From NCBI RefSeq assembly GCF_000816105.1, contig NZ_CP007140.1, positions 682,001 through 746,000 of the forward strand: a DNA stretch of 64,000 nucleotides, read 5' to 3'. The notes under the pieces were generated by a model. The model had not been told where the DNA came from, searched no databases, and saw nothing but the letters and a program-made list of their open reading frames with translations. Numbering within the stretch: the first letter of the stretch is position 1; every line of letters starts with the position of its first letter. The position numbers were made by a program, and so were the translations under genes. The stretch is from Thermococcus guaymasensis DSM 11113. Its GTDB lineage: Archaea; Methanobacteriota_B; Thermococci; Thermococcales; Thermococcaceae. This document shows, piece by piece, positions 56,480 through 64,000 of this stretch.

Positions 56480-57592
56480 ATGAAGTACGATGTGCTGATC
56501 ATCGGGGCCGGGCCCGTCGGCAACTACCTCGCCAGACTTCTTGCAGGAAAGCTCGATGTTGCGGTCGTGGAAAGAAAGCGATCCTTCGGAGGAAAGGCCT
56601 GCACGGGGATAATAGGTGCAGAGAGCTTTGAGAGGCTCGACCTTCCGAAGGAAGCCGTGCTGAACCCCCTCCGGGGCGCCCTCTTTAAGTCCAGGATCCA
56701 GAGTTTTGAAATAGCAAGGAAATCAGCGCAGGCATACGTCGTTGACAGGAAAACCCTTGAGAGGAAGCTCGCGGAGGAGGCGGTGAGAAAGGGAGCCGAC
56801 TACTTTGTGGGTACTACTTTCACGGGTTTTAGGGACGGAAGGGCAAGGCTCCAGCACTTGAAGGAGACCTTTGAGATATCGGCCGACATTTACGTCGGTG
56901 CAGACGGGGTAGCGAGCACCGTTGCGAAGGAGATCGGCGCTGAGAGCGACGCAGAATTCCTCAAGGGATACGAGGTTGAGATTGTTGGAGAATTCAGGCC
57001 GGACTTCGTGGAGGTATGGGTAAACAAAGACCTCAATCCGGAGTTCTTCTCCTGGGTCGTACCCATTAGCGCAAACGTCGCAAGGGTTGGGACATTTGGA
57101 AGCCTTGAGGCCTTGAACAGATTTCTTAGGACCAGAGGATTAAAGCCGACATCAGTCCTTGAGTTCAAAGCAGGCTCTGTGGGGCTCGGCTGGAGGAAGC
57201 CATGGGTCAAGGGCAACGTGGCGCTCGTGGGAGACGCTGCGCTCCAGATAAAACCCACTACAGCCGGCGGAATAGTCTTCGGAGCCATCTGTGCATATCA
57301 CCTGGCAGAAGCGATACTTTCGGGTGACCTCCCCCAATACGTGGCCGCCTGTTCTGCGATAAGAAAGCAGATATCCTTCGGGTTGAGGATAAGGAAGGCC
57401 TTCAAAGGATTAAGCCAAGAGGGTATCGAGAGGATCTTTGAAGTCCTCGGAAGCCAGGAGGCCAAGGAAGTCATAGAGGAACAGGCCGACTTTGACGACC
57501 ACCTGAGAACATTCAAAGCCATTGCGAGGAGGCCAAAACTCCTCGCGGGCCTGCTCAGAGCCAGCCCCTCTCTGATAAGAGCCCTCCTGTGA
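56480..57592 (+). CDS. Geranylgeranyl-reductase-family FAD oxidoreductase
   Basis: This is a 370-residue flavoprotein. The FAD-binding motif YDVLIIGAGPVGNYLARLLAGKLDVAVVE opens the protein, and the second FAD contact is NVALVGDAALQIKPTTAGGIVFGAICA near residue 250, the GD motif of the GGR/PHBH group. In archaea family members saturate geranylgeranyl chains of membrane lipids; other members act on quinones. The CTGIIGAESF stretch fits the GGR subgroup. ATG 56480 has GGGGTGGG directly upstream. The precise substrate is not fixed by sequence. Confidence 0.8.
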   Translation: MKYDVLIIGAGPVGNYLARLLAGKLDVAVVERKRSFGGKACTGIIGAESFERLDLPKEAVLNPLRGALFKSRIQSFEIARKSAQAYVVDRKTLERKLAEEAVRKGADYFVGTTFTGFRDGRARLQHLKETFEISADIYVGADGVASTVAKEIGAESDAEFLKGYEVEIVGEFRPDFVEVWVNKDLNPEFFSWVVPISANVARVGTFGSLEALNRFLRTRGLKPTSVLEFKAGSVGLGWRKPWVKGNVALVGDAALQIKPTTAGGIVFGAICAYHLAEAILSGDLPQYVAACSAIRKQISFGLRIRKAFKGLSQEGIERIFEVLGSQEAKEVIEEQADFDDHLRTFKAIARRPKLLAGLLRASPSLIRALL

Positions 57593-57640
57593 GTGGAAGC
57601 TTTATAGAGGGAAATCGTTCAGAGAAATAAGGTGGTAAAG

Positions 57641-58117
57641 ATGGGCGCTGAAATCCTCGAAAGGATCAGAAACCTCAACGAGCGTGAACTCTTGAGCTAC
57701 TGGATTAAGGGGGAATACGAGGAGGCAGAGACATACTGGAAGCTTGCCGAGAGGGCCAAAGAGCTCGGCCTCCCGGAAGAAGTGGTTTTGACTTTCAAGA
57801 GGCTCGGCGATGAGTCAAAGGGACATGGCGACGAGCTCTATAAGATATACCGCGAGCAGTATGGGAACGAGCTGGCTGAGGTAGACATCCCAAACGTCGA
57901 GTCCCTTAACGTCCTCGGCAAGTTCTGGAAGGTTGAAGACCTTGATGATGTCCTCAAAGTGGCCCTTGAGAGCGAAAAACTTGCTGAAACGATTTACAGG
58001 AAGCTGGCCGAGGAGTGTAAAGACGAGGAGCTCAGGAAAACGTACCTCCAGTTGGCTGAAGTTGAGAGAAGCCACTACGAGGCTCTTCTGGGACTTTTGG
58101 GTGATAAAAAGGTTTGA
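57641..58117 (+). CDS. Ferritin-like/rubrerythrin-type four-helix protein
   Basis: This is a 158-residue protein with a four-helix bundle pattern. Probable di-iron ligands are the glutamates in YEEAETYWKL and LGDESKGHGDELYK on the first helix pair, and ALESEKLAETIYRKL and LAEVERSHYEALLG on the second (two ExxH pairs). No rubredoxin domain is attached. Such erythrin-like proteins reduce peroxide or store iron in anaerobes. ATG 57641 follows GGTGGT at a normal distance. Confidence 0.78.
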   Translation: MGAEILERIRNLNERELLSYWIKGEYEEAETYWKLAERAKELGLPEEVVLTFKRLGDESKGHGDELYKIYREQYGNELAEVDIPNVESLNVLGKFWKVEDLDDVLKVALESEKLAETIYRKLAEECKDEELRKTYLQLAEVERSHYEALLGLLGDKKV

Positions 58118-58132
58118 TTTTTGTCTCTTTTC
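58113..58132 (+). terminator. T-rich terminator-like run after the ferritin-like gene
   Basis: Immediately after the stop at 58117 the plus strand reads GATTTTTGTCTCTTTTC, the oligo-T pattern at which archaeal RNA polymerase releases. It lies in the 57-bp gap to the convergent mbhN gene. Confidence 0.45.
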
Positions 58133-58144
58133 TATGAGGATATT

Positions 58145-58170
58145 GGAAAGAGTTTAAAAAGAAAAGCCGA
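58145..58170 (-). terminator. T-rich terminator-like run after the mbh operon
   Basis: On the minus strand the sequence after the mbhN stop reads GGCTTTTCTTTTTAAACTC, an oligo-T run at the end of the hydrogenase operon. With the run on the other strand it makes a bidirectional terminator region. Confidence 0.45.
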
Positions 58171-58174
58171 GGCT

Positions 58175-58612
58175 TCAAGCCTTTGACTGCTCCTTCTTCT
58201 CAGCTTTGGCTTTTTCCTTTGCCTTCTTCTGCTCTTCCAGCTTCTTCTTAATCTCCTCTACCTTCTCGGGCTTGAGGGGTATGAACTTGTCGTCGTAGTT
58301 GTCGTAGCTCGCCAGCAGGAACTCGTCGCTCATCTGGAGTGCTCCTGTCGGGCAGACGTCAACGCACTGCTTGCAGTAGACGCAGCGGGCCGTCCAGAGT
58401 GCAACTTTCCTTATCTCGGGCAGGAATACGAAGACGCCCGCTGGACAGACAGTAACGCACATCCTGCAGCCGACGCACTTGTCCACGTTGTACTTTATCT
58501 GGCCTCTGAAGTTCTCTGGAACCGGCACTGGCTCGGCCCTGGGGAAGAGGTTGGTTGCTGGTTTCTTGAACAGGTTTCTAAGCACTGTGGGGACGAGGGG
58601 TGAGAGGCTCAC
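58175..58612 (-). CDS. mbhN: Membrane-bound hydrogenase subunit MbhN (NuoI-like ferredoxin subunit)
   Basis: This is a 145-residue subunit with two 4Fe-4S motifs: CVGCRMCVTVCPAG near residue 46 and CVYCKQCVDVCPTG near residue 77. It passes electrons from reduced ferredoxin toward the catalytic MbhL/MbhJ module. The C-terminal 35 residues are a Lys/Glu/Ala-rich charged tail. It starts with GTG 58612, overlapping the mbhM stop by 4 bp (GTGA). It is the last gene of the operon. Confidence 0.88.
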   Translation of the reverse strand: MSLSPLVPTVLRNLFKKPATNLFPRAEPVPVPENFRGQIKYNVDKCVGCRMCVTVCPAGVFVFLPEIRKVALWTARCVYCKQCVDVCPTGALQMSDEFLLASYDNYDDKFIPLKPEKVEEIKKKLEEQKKAKEKAKAEKKEQSKA

Positions 58613-59607
58613 ATTATCACCTCCATTGCTATGAGGAGGGTGCCGATGATTGAGGCTGGGAGGACGTTCTTCCAGAGAAGCTCAACGGCTTGCGTTATTT
58701 TGAGCCTGCCGGTGGTGGCCCTGAAGACGCTCTGAACTGCGAAGAGCAGGATGAAGACCTTGAGCGTGTGGAAGAGCAGGTTCACGATGTCCGCTGAAAT
58801 CCCGCTGAGGTTGAGGTAGCCCGCTATTCCCCACGGGAAGAATATTGACACGACGAGCGACGCTCCTATGTATGTCTTGAGGGCCTTTGTGAGCTTTAAC
58901 AGGGCCAAGTAACGTCCGCTGTACTCGGCAAGGGCACCTTCGGCTATCTCCTCCTCCGCGTCGGGTATGTTGAAGTACCCGGCCTCTATCTCGCTCGCCA
59001 GCCAGACGCAGAAGACGTAGAGGAGGATTATTGCACCTACGAAGCTGAGCGGGGTCCCTATCTCCCAGATGTTGTGCTGGTAGAAGACCCCCATGCTGAA
59101 CGGCTTCTCGACGCCGAGCTTTCCGAGGCGCCACATTATTGCGAAGATTGCCAGCATCATGGCCGGCTCTCTTGAGACCATTATCGCCGCTTCCCTCGCC
59201 GCACCTATCTTTGCGTAGGGGCTTCCCGAGCTTATTGCACCGAGTATCTTGAAGAAGCATATCAGCGTAAGGAGGTAGATGAAGACGATGACGTCTCCCC
59301 TGCTTGAGAGCAGCGGTTCGAAGCCCATTGGGGTGTAGGCGAGTAGCGCTATAGTCGTCGCCAAGGCGAGCACAGGTGCCGCTCTGAACATGTAGTTGGC
59401 GGTGTTGGGGACTATTGTCTCCTTGCTCGCCAGCTTGAGGAAGTCATAGATTGGCTGGAGGAGCGGCGGGCCGACCCTCCTCTGCATCCTCGCGACCAGC
59501 TTCCTGTCTATTCCCTCCCAGACGAGTGAGGCTAGTGAGACGAAGGCGTAGAGGCCTATCAGGCCTGCTACAGGATAGACGATGTTTGCCATGACGTCCA
59601 TATTCAT
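58609..59607 (-). CDS. mbhM: Membrane-bound hydrogenase subunit MbhM (NuoH-like)
   Basis: This is a 332-residue membrane subunit with about eight helices, the NuoH homologue that links the hydrogenase module to the ion-translocating arm. Characteristic stretches are RKLVARMQRRVGPPLLQPIYDFLKL, AKIGAAREAAIMVSREPAMML and WLASEIEAGYFNIPDAEEEIAEGALAEYSGRY. ATG 59607 overlaps the mbhL stop by one base (TGATG); ATG 59601 or 59592 are alternative starts. It contributes the ferredoxin-side cavity where redox is coupled to ion movement. Confidence 0.9.
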   Translation of the reverse strand: MNMDVMANIVYPVAGLIGLYAFVSLASLVWEGIDRKLVARMQRRVGPPLLQPIYDFLKLASKETIVPNTANYMFRAAPVLALATTIALLAYTPMGFEPLLSSRGDVIVFIYLLTLICFFKILGAISSGSPYAKIGAAREAAIMVSREPAMMLAIFAIMWRLGKLGVEKPFSMGVFYQHNIWEIGTPLSFVGAIILLYVFCVWLASEIEAGYFNIPDAEEEIAEGALAEYSGRYLALLKLTKALKTYIGASLVVSIFFPWGIAGYLNLSGISADIVNLLFHTLKVFILLFAVQSVFRATTGRLKITQAVELLWKNVLPASIIGTLLIAMEVIM

Positions 59608-60887
59608 CACCTCGCACAACCCACTCCGAGCGGGCTCGGGTCGCCCTTAACGTCCGGGTTGATCTCGCGCGTCTTCTCTATCGAGGCCTTGATGAGGTCT
59701 CTCTCTGTGAGGACTTTCCTCTTTCCGTCCTGAATCACAGCAACCCTGTCCGTACAGCTGAGGCACGGGTCTATTGAGGCAATGGCAACCACGACGTCCG
59801 CGACCTGGTTGCCCACCAGCCCCTTGGCGATGGTGAAGATGTTCGGGAAGGTCGGTTCCCTCGCCTTCCAGCGGAGCGGCTTGTCCGAGCCCCTCTTTCC
59901 GCGGACGTAGTGTACAAGCTCGCCACGCGGTGCCTCGTACCTTCCAACTCCCTCCCCGTCGACCATAATCTTGAGCTTGGCGACGAGGACGTTGTCCTTC
60001 GGGAAGGCCTTGATTTTTCCGTCTGGCATCTGGTCGAGCGCGTGTTCGAGGAGCTCAAGGCTCTGGTGGATTTCCCCAATCCTCACCGCCGTCCTGTCGT
60101 AAACGTCGCCGTGCGGTTTCTCCCCGGTGACATCCTGCGGGAGCACCGGCTTAACTCCAAGATCTGGATAAACGCCGAGCCCCTCGCTCCACCTGGCGTC
60201 AACCTTTAACCCAGAACCCCTGGCGGTCGGGCCAACGGCACCGTACTCCCTGGCGATGCGCCTGCTTATGACTGCAGTGTCCCTCAGACGAGCCTCTATG
60301 GTCGGGTCGTGGAGGAATACCTCCTCTATCTGAGGCATTATGCTCCTGTAGTACTTTATCAGGTCGAGGATGAGCCTCTTGCCCTTATCGTCTATGTCCC
60401 TTCTCACACCACCGATGGTCACCATCGAGTAGTTCACGCGGTTCCCCGAGATGGCCTCGAGGACGTCCATGACCTTCTCACGCGCCAGCCATGTGAGGTG
60501 GAGAACCGTATCGTAGCCTATGTCGTGGCCGATGACACCGATGTTGAGCAGGTGGGAGTGAATTCTCTCAAGCTCACCCACTATGGCGCGTATGTACTCG
60601 GCCCTCTCAGGCACCTCTATGCCTGCTGCCTCCTCGACGGCCCTGCTGTAGGTGTGGTTGTGCGAGAATGAGCAGATGCCGCAGATTCTCTCTACCAGGT
60701 ACATCATCTGGACGTAGTTCCTCCGGTATGATATCCACTGAATCCCGCGAAGGTTGTAACCGAGCTTGACGTCAACGTTGATTATCCTCTCGCCGTCAAG
60801 GGTGAGTATGAACTTCTCGGGCTCTTCTAAGCCGGGGTGAATTGGCCCGATTGGGACCTTTACCCAGTACTCGACCTTCTCGGTCAT
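59607..60887 (-). CDS. mbhL: Membrane-bound [NiFe]-hydrogenase large subunit MbhL
   Basis: This is the 426-residue catalytic subunit. All four nickel-binding cysteines are visible: RICGIC near residues 67-72 and DPCLSCTDR near residue 377. With all four present it should evolve H2, in contrast to the related sulfur-reducing Mbx complex whose NiFe site is altered. N-terminal PIGPIHPGLEEPEKF and the arginine of R-x-CGxxC are as in the Pyrococcus furiosus enzyme. ATG 60887 overlaps the mbhK stop by 4 bp. Confidence 0.92.
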   Translation of the reverse strand: MTEKVEYWVKVPIGPIHPGLEEPEKFILTLDGERIINVDVKLGYNLRGIQWISYRRNYVQMMYLVERICGICSFSHNHTYSRAVEEAAGIEVPERAEYIRAIVGELERIHSHLLNIGVIGHDIGYDTVLHLTWLAREKVMDVLEAISGNRVNYSMVTIGGVRRDIDDKGKRLILDLIKYYRSIMPQIEEVFLHDPTIEARLRDTAVISRRIAREYGAVGPTARGSGLKVDARWSEGLGVYPDLGVKPVLPQDVTGEKPHGDVYDRTAVRIGEIHQSLELLEHALDQMPDGKIKAFPKDNVLVAKLKIMVDGEGVGRYEAPRGELVHYVRGKRGSDKPLRWKAREPTFPNIFTIAKGLVGNQVADVVVAIASIDPCLSCTDRVAVIQDGKRKVLTERDLIKASIEKTREINPDVKGDPSPLGVGCAR

Positions 60888-61450
60888 TTACCTCCCCCCT
60901 TTATGTAGTACGGGTGGCCTGCGTTGTGCACCATCTCCTCAGGGATGCCTTTATCGTCAAGCCTGAGCGGGTAGATGCCCTCCGGGAAGTCGTCCGGGAG
61001 GAAGAGCCTCCTGCTGTCGGGGATGCCCTCAAAGATTATGCCCATCATCTCCGCCGCTTCCCTCTCGTACTGAACCGCTATCGGGAAGACGTCGCTGATG
61101 TCTGGAATGACGGGGTCGTCCTTGGGTGCCCTGACCTCGACGAGCAGTGAAACTCCCGGAGCGTCCTCGTAGTTCATAAGGATGTGGCTCATGTAGCCCA
61201 GTTCCTCACCGTAGTCCTGCTCAATGCCTATCGAGTAATGGGCCTCAGGGTCGAGCTCAACGATGAACTTCATGAGGGCTTTATAGTCCTCCCTCGGGAC
61301 TCTCACCCAGACGCGCCTTCTTCCCCACTTGTTCTCCTTTATCTCGACCTGTGCGCTGGGGAAACGGCTCTTTATGGCATCTGCAACGGTCTCTTCCTTG
61401 GTCGGTTCCTTAACCTCAACTTTCTCCATGACTGCGTTATCGTCAGCCAT
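60884..61450 (-). CDS. mbhK: Membrane-bound hydrogenase subunit MbhK (NuoC-like)
   Basis: This is a 188-residue subunit homologous to NuoC (30-kDa subunit). The family motif is in ALMKFIVELDPEAHYSIGIEQDYGEELGYMSH, then VFPIAVQYEREAAEMMGIIFEGIPDSRRLFLPDDFPEGIYPLR. The N-terminal 30 residues are charged and variable. It is a structural part of the peripheral arm between MbhJ and MbhL. ATG 61450 overlaps the mbhJ stop by one base (TGATG) and has GGTGAGGAG upstream; GTG 61453 is the alternative. Confidence 0.88.
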   Translation of the reverse strand: MADDNAVMEKVEVKEPTKEETVADAIKSRFPSAQVEIKENKWGRRRVWVRVPREDYKALMKFIVELDPEAHYSIGIEQDYGEELGYMSHILMNYEDAPGVSLLVEVRAPKDDPVIPDISDVFPIAVQYEREAAEMMGIIFEGIPDSRRLFLPDDFPEGIYPLRLDDKGIPEEMVHNAGHPYYIKGGGK

Positions 61451-61977
61451 CACTCCTCACCCTCCGGCACTTTGCCTTTCAGGATTTTAGCAAGCTTTTC
61501 GAGGGCCAGGACGACGCCGTAAAGGATTGCTTCCGGCCTCGGCGGGCACCCCGGCACGTAGACGTCTACCGGAATGACGTTGCTCAGGGGTGCGTTGGTG
61601 AAGGGGCTCTCGTAGAACACGCTGCCTCCGGTTGGGCAGGCTCCGACAGCCATGACTATCTTGGGGTCTGGAGTCTGCTCGTAGACGAGCTTGACCCTTT
61701 CGAGGCTCTGGTTGGTTACCGGGCCTGTGACGAGGAGTATGTCAGCGTGCCTCGGACTGCCGACGAGCTTGACACCAAAGCGCTCTGCATCGTATCTCGG
61801 TGTCAAAATTGCTATGATTTCGATGTCGCAGCCGTTACACGAGCCGCTGTTCACGTGGAAGACCCAGGGCGACCTCCCTATGAAGCGACACAGCTGGGCA
61901 ATTCTCTTCTCCAGCTTCTCACGCTCGCTCGTGGCCACATTCGTCTTGTTCTGGTCAGCGGGAACCTTGATGCTCAT
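61450..61977 (-). CDS. mbhJ: Membrane-bound hydrogenase small subunit MbhJ (NuoB-like)
   Basis: This is the 175-residue NuoB homologue that carries the proximal 4Fe-4S cluster. The cysteines are in SGSCNGCDIEI, VGACPTGG and VPGCPPRPEAIL. It receives electrons from MbhN and hands them to the NiFe site of MbhL. The length and motifs agree with P. furiosus MbhJ. It follows mbhI by 4 bp and is translationally coupled to mbhK. Confidence 0.9.
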   Translation of the reverse strand: MSIKVPADQNKTNVATSEREKLEKRIAQLCRFIGRSPWVFHVNSGSCNGCDIEIIAILTPRYDAERFGVKLVGSPRHADILLVTGPVTNQSLERVKLVYEQTPDPKIVMAVGACPTGGSVFYESPFTNAPLSNVIPVDVYVPGCPPRPEAILYGVVLALEKLAKILKGKVPEGEE

Positions 61978-61981
61978 TCAA

Positions 61982-62329
61982 TCACCCCCAGATCAATATA
62001 ACTCCAAGCACGAAGGCAGTGGTTATGAGCAGGTAGCTCACGTAGTCCGTAAGCAGGCCGGTGTGGTCCGCTCTAAGGACGGTAAAGAACCTCTTGAGGG
62101 CGTATGTGAGGCCCCACATGACATTCCTTCCGGTGAAGTTGCCCTCGAGGTGCTCAAAGCCAGGAATGACTTTGTCCGGGTCTTCACCGCTGATGAATAT
62201 TTTAGTTCCGTCGCCGGTCTCCCTGGTGCCCATGCCGGACTTCTTGGCCCACTCGTTCAGCAGCCATGCTAGGATAAGACCGATGATAAAGATGAAGACG
62301 AAATAGAGGGCGTCCCAGTAGCCAAACAT
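61982..62329 (-). CDS. mbhI: Membrane-bound hydrogenase subunit MbhI
   Basis: This is a 115-residue subunit with an N-terminal helix (WDALYFVFIFIIGLILAWLL) and a C-terminal helix (YVSYLLITTAFVLGVILIW), and a polar middle section. It is specific to Mbh-type complexes and joins the antiporter-like and hydrogenase modules. ATG 62329 (MFGYWDAL) follows the mbhH stop by one base, with GGGGGTG as ribosome binding site; the in-frame TTG at 62347 is unlikely. Confidence 0.85.
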   Translation of the reverse strand: MFGYWDALYFVFIFIIGLILAWLLNEWAKKSGMGTRETGDGTKIFISGEDPDKVIPGFEHLEGNFTGRNVMWGLTYALKRFFTVLRADHTGLLTDYVSYLLITTAFVLGVILIWG

Positions 62330-62330
62330 T

Positions 62331-63926
62331 TCACGCACCCCCTGCAAGGCTTATCAGGGCTTTTATGTACTCGAAATTGAACTGCTCCAGCATCCGGGCC
62401 GCGGGTATCATTACCTTGTCGCTTATCTGCCACGGGAAGAGGCCCATGACGACTATTGCGAGCACGAGCAGGAACATTGGGAGCATCATTGAGGTCTCGG
62501 GATCTTTTGCATTCGCTATCTTCTCGCTCGGTCTGCCGAAGAACGTGTAGAGCACCCTGACATAGGCGGCGGTACAGAAAGCCGTTCCGATTATGGCTAT
62601 CGCACCGAGAACCGGGTTGTATATGGCCGAGCTCTCGTAGATGAGCCACTTGCTGGCGAAGCCGTTCAGCGGTGGGAGGCCGACTATCGCTGCCGCTCCG
62701 ATGAGGAACGCGAATGTGGTCTTCGGCATGGTCTTTGCCAGTCCGCTCAGCTCGTTCAAGTTCCTCGTGCCAACCTCGTGAATTACCGCACCGGCAACAA
62801 GGAAGAGGAGCGCCTTCATGAGCGCGTGGTTAACGGTGTGGTAGATCGCACCGGCGAGCGCAACCTCGCCAGTGTGGCTTCCATAAGCTGTTAAGCCTAT
62901 TCCAAGGCCGAGGAGGATGTAGCCTATCTGGCCCACTGAAGAATAAGCTAAGAGCCTCTTCATGTCGGTCTGGATTACGGCCATTGCGTTCCCTATTATT
63001 AGCGTCAGGCATGCGAAGATTATGATGACCCACCCCACAGCACTCATGTTAATGTAGGGCTGGTGGTACACTTCGAGTATTTTGTTGCCCAGCGGGCTGT
63101 AGATGCTGAAGAGTATCCTCGCGAGCGCGTAGATTCCACCTACTTTGATGACCAGGCCTGAAAGCATAGCCGAGATGCTGCTGGGTGCCGCAGGGTGTGC
63201 ATCCGCCAACCACATATGAACAGGTGCAGCACCGCTCTTGAAGAGCAGTCCAGCTATGAAAAGTGCTAAAGCGACCTTTGCCGTAACGGTCGGGTTCTGC
63301 AGGAGTTTAATCGCCAGGTAACCCATCGTGAGGGTTCCGTACTGACCGTAGAGGAGCGCTATGCCGAGGAGGACAAACGAGCTGGCTATTGAACCGACGA
63401 ACATGTATTTTATGCCCGCTTCAATGCCCTCCCAGGTGTCGTTCCTGAAGGCGACGAGGGCGTAGCTGGCTATACTCATGATTTCGAGGAAGACGTAGAA
63501 GTTGAACAGGTCGCCGGTTATGGCTATGCCAAGCATTCCGAGCTCGAGGACGAGTATGAGCGTATAGTACTTGTCGAGGCCGGTGTCGTGCTTCATGTAG
63601 TCGATGGAGTAGATTACTGTCACAAACGACACAAAGGCCACGGTTAGTGCCATTATTGCGCTGAAGAGGTCAACCTCCCAGACTATCCTGATGGGGAAGT
63701 CAACCCCCTGGCCGAACGGCGTCTTTGCACCGAGGGTGTAGACTATGATTTCCTTGGTGTCCCAGACGTGGTAGAATAGGGCTGAGGCAACGACCAAGGT
63801 CGCACCGCTGATTATGACCGCCCATGCCTCCCTCGCCTTCTTCCCTGCGAGGCTAACTATAGGCATCGAGAACGCTCCGAAGAGCGGGATGATTATGAGG
63901 TAAGGGAGTATCGCTTCCGCGTTCAT
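62331..63926 (-). CDS. mbhH: Membrane-bound hydrogenase subunit MbhH (MrpD/NuoN-like antiporter subunit)
   Basis: This is a 531-residue subunit with about 14 membrane helices, homologous to Mrp antiporter subunit D and complex I ND2/ND4/ND5. Visible features are the glutamate-bearing LILVLELGMLGIAITGDLFNFYVFLEIMSIAS, LFKSGAAPVHMWLADAHPAAPSSISAMLSG, and HTVNHALMKALLFLVAG with lysines and histidines for proton relay. It is thought to translocate H+ or Na+ when H2 is made. ATG 63926 overlaps the upstream stop by 3 bp. Confidence 0.9.
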   Translation of the reverse strand: MNAEAILPYLIIIPLFGAFSMPIVSLAGKKAREAWAVIISGATLVVASALFYHVWDTKEIIVYTLGAKTPFGQGVDFPIRIVWEVDLFSAIMALTVAFVSFVTVIYSIDYMKHDTGLDKYYTLILVLELGMLGIAITGDLFNFYVFLEIMSIASYALVAFRNDTWEGIEAGIKYMFVGSIASSFVLLGIALLYGQYGTLTMGYLAIKLLQNPTVTAKVALALFIAGLLFKSGAAPVHMWLADAHPAAPSSISAMLSGLVIKVGGIYALARILFSIYSPLGNKILEVYHQPYINMSAVGWVIIIFACLTLIIGNAMAVIQTDMKRLLAYSSVGQIGYILLGLGIGLTAYGSHTGEVALAGAIYHTVNHALMKALLFLVAGAVIHEVGTRNLNELSGLAKTMPKTTFAFLIGAAAIVGLPPLNGFASKWLIYESSAIYNPVLGAIAIIGTAFCTAAYVRVLYTFFGRPSEKIANAKDPETSMMLPMFLLVLAIVVMGLFPWQISDKVMIPAARMLEQFNFEYIKALISLAGGA

Positions 63927-64000
63927 CCCCTCAACCTCCTGAGGGCTCTCACGTCAAGGGTTCCGTAGTGGCGGTAGGCGTTTATCACCAAAGCCACGGC
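63923..64000 (-). CDS. mbhG: Membrane-bound hydrogenase subunit MbhG (MrpC/NuoK-like), C-terminal end
   Basis: This is the last 25 residues of a frame that continues beyond the window: AVALVINAYRHYGTLDVRAL and then RRLRG. The ending resembles MrpC-type (NuoK-like) subunits. Its TGA overlaps the mbhH ATG (ATGA). The position immediately before mbhH is where mbhG lies in Pyrococcus furiosus. The rest of the operon (mbhA-F) should follow outside the window. Confidence 0.75.
   Translation of the reverse strand, partial: AVALVINAYRHYGTLDVRALRRLRG

Noticed and set aside
58175-64000. Assignment of the hydrogenase-like operon to the sulfur-reducing Mbx/Mbs complex
   Set aside because: Subunit order H-I-J-K-L-M-N and all four nickel cysteines in the large subunit fit Mbh; Mbx has a different subunit set and an altered active site.
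1-64000. tRNA, rRNA, CRISPR arrays, origin of replication, intact insertion sequences
   Set aside because: I looked for tRNA-like cloverleaf ends, regularly spaced repeats, origin-type repeats and transposase genes and saw none that I could support.

Overview
The window is a gene-dense piece of a hyperthermophilic archaeal chromosome, almost certainly a Thermococcus or a close relative in the Thermococcales. The signs are: a membrane-bound hydrogenase (mbh) operon, a GH57 4-alpha-glucanotransferase behind an exact Thermococcales glycolytic motif, a CGP-CTERM surface protein, DUF257-type proteins, archaeosine synthase, CDP-archaeol synthase, an archaeal-type signal peptidase, TATA boxes about 25 bp before starts, and GGTGAT/GGTGG ribosome binding sites. 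I saw no rRNA, tRNA, CRISPR array or intact insertion sequence. This is based on reading only; no database search was possible.

Layout. 1-14 kb is mostly housekeeping and stress functions: a TldD/TldE-type pair, a transporter flanked by two universal-stress proteins, an exported Lon-type protease, a PAPS-reductase-like enzyme, a SPOUT methyltransferase, an intact UPF0175/PIN toxin-antitoxin pair, arcS and a calcineurin-like lipoprotein. 14.4-16.6 kb is a small export operon: a signal peptidase plus two secreted proteins that share a mature N-terminal motif. 16.6-31.3 kb holds a tRNA methylthiotransferase, carS, three DUF257-like genes, a calcium-repeat transglutaminase-like lipoprotein, ttuA, the GH57 enzyme, a lipid-kinase-like gene, a CPA2 antiporter and mfnA. 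An isolated TasA-like (archaeal bundling pilin type) gene follows.

The 383-bp gap at 30.3-30.7 kb is not empty. It encodes two tandem C/D-box guide RNAs, each with its own TATA box. Their guides match functional-centre sequences of 16S and 23S rRNA as I remember them.

31.5-45.8 kb is a surface-glycan island: flippase, four glycosyltransferases, a nucleotidyltransferase, an epimerase, and four enzymes that together fit synthesis of a UDP-2,3-diacetamido-hexuronic acid. One AT-rich P-loop kinase gene and two decayed toxin-antitoxin cassettes sit in it. 45.9-58.1 kb returns to mixed functions: site-2 protease, a second TtuA/Ncs6-type thiolase, a third decayed toxin-antitoxin cassette, an AAA_14 ATPase, a CPBP protease, an unusual KaiC-like protein without a Walker A motif, DUF460, pcp and others. 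58.2-64 kb is mbhG(partial)-H-I-J-K-L-M-N, the energy-conserving H2-evolving complex, on the minus strand.

Most interesting: the tandem guide RNAs; the TasA-like pilin and the separate signal-peptidase operon; and three loci where an antitoxin is intact while its PIN toxin has collapsed by internal deletion.
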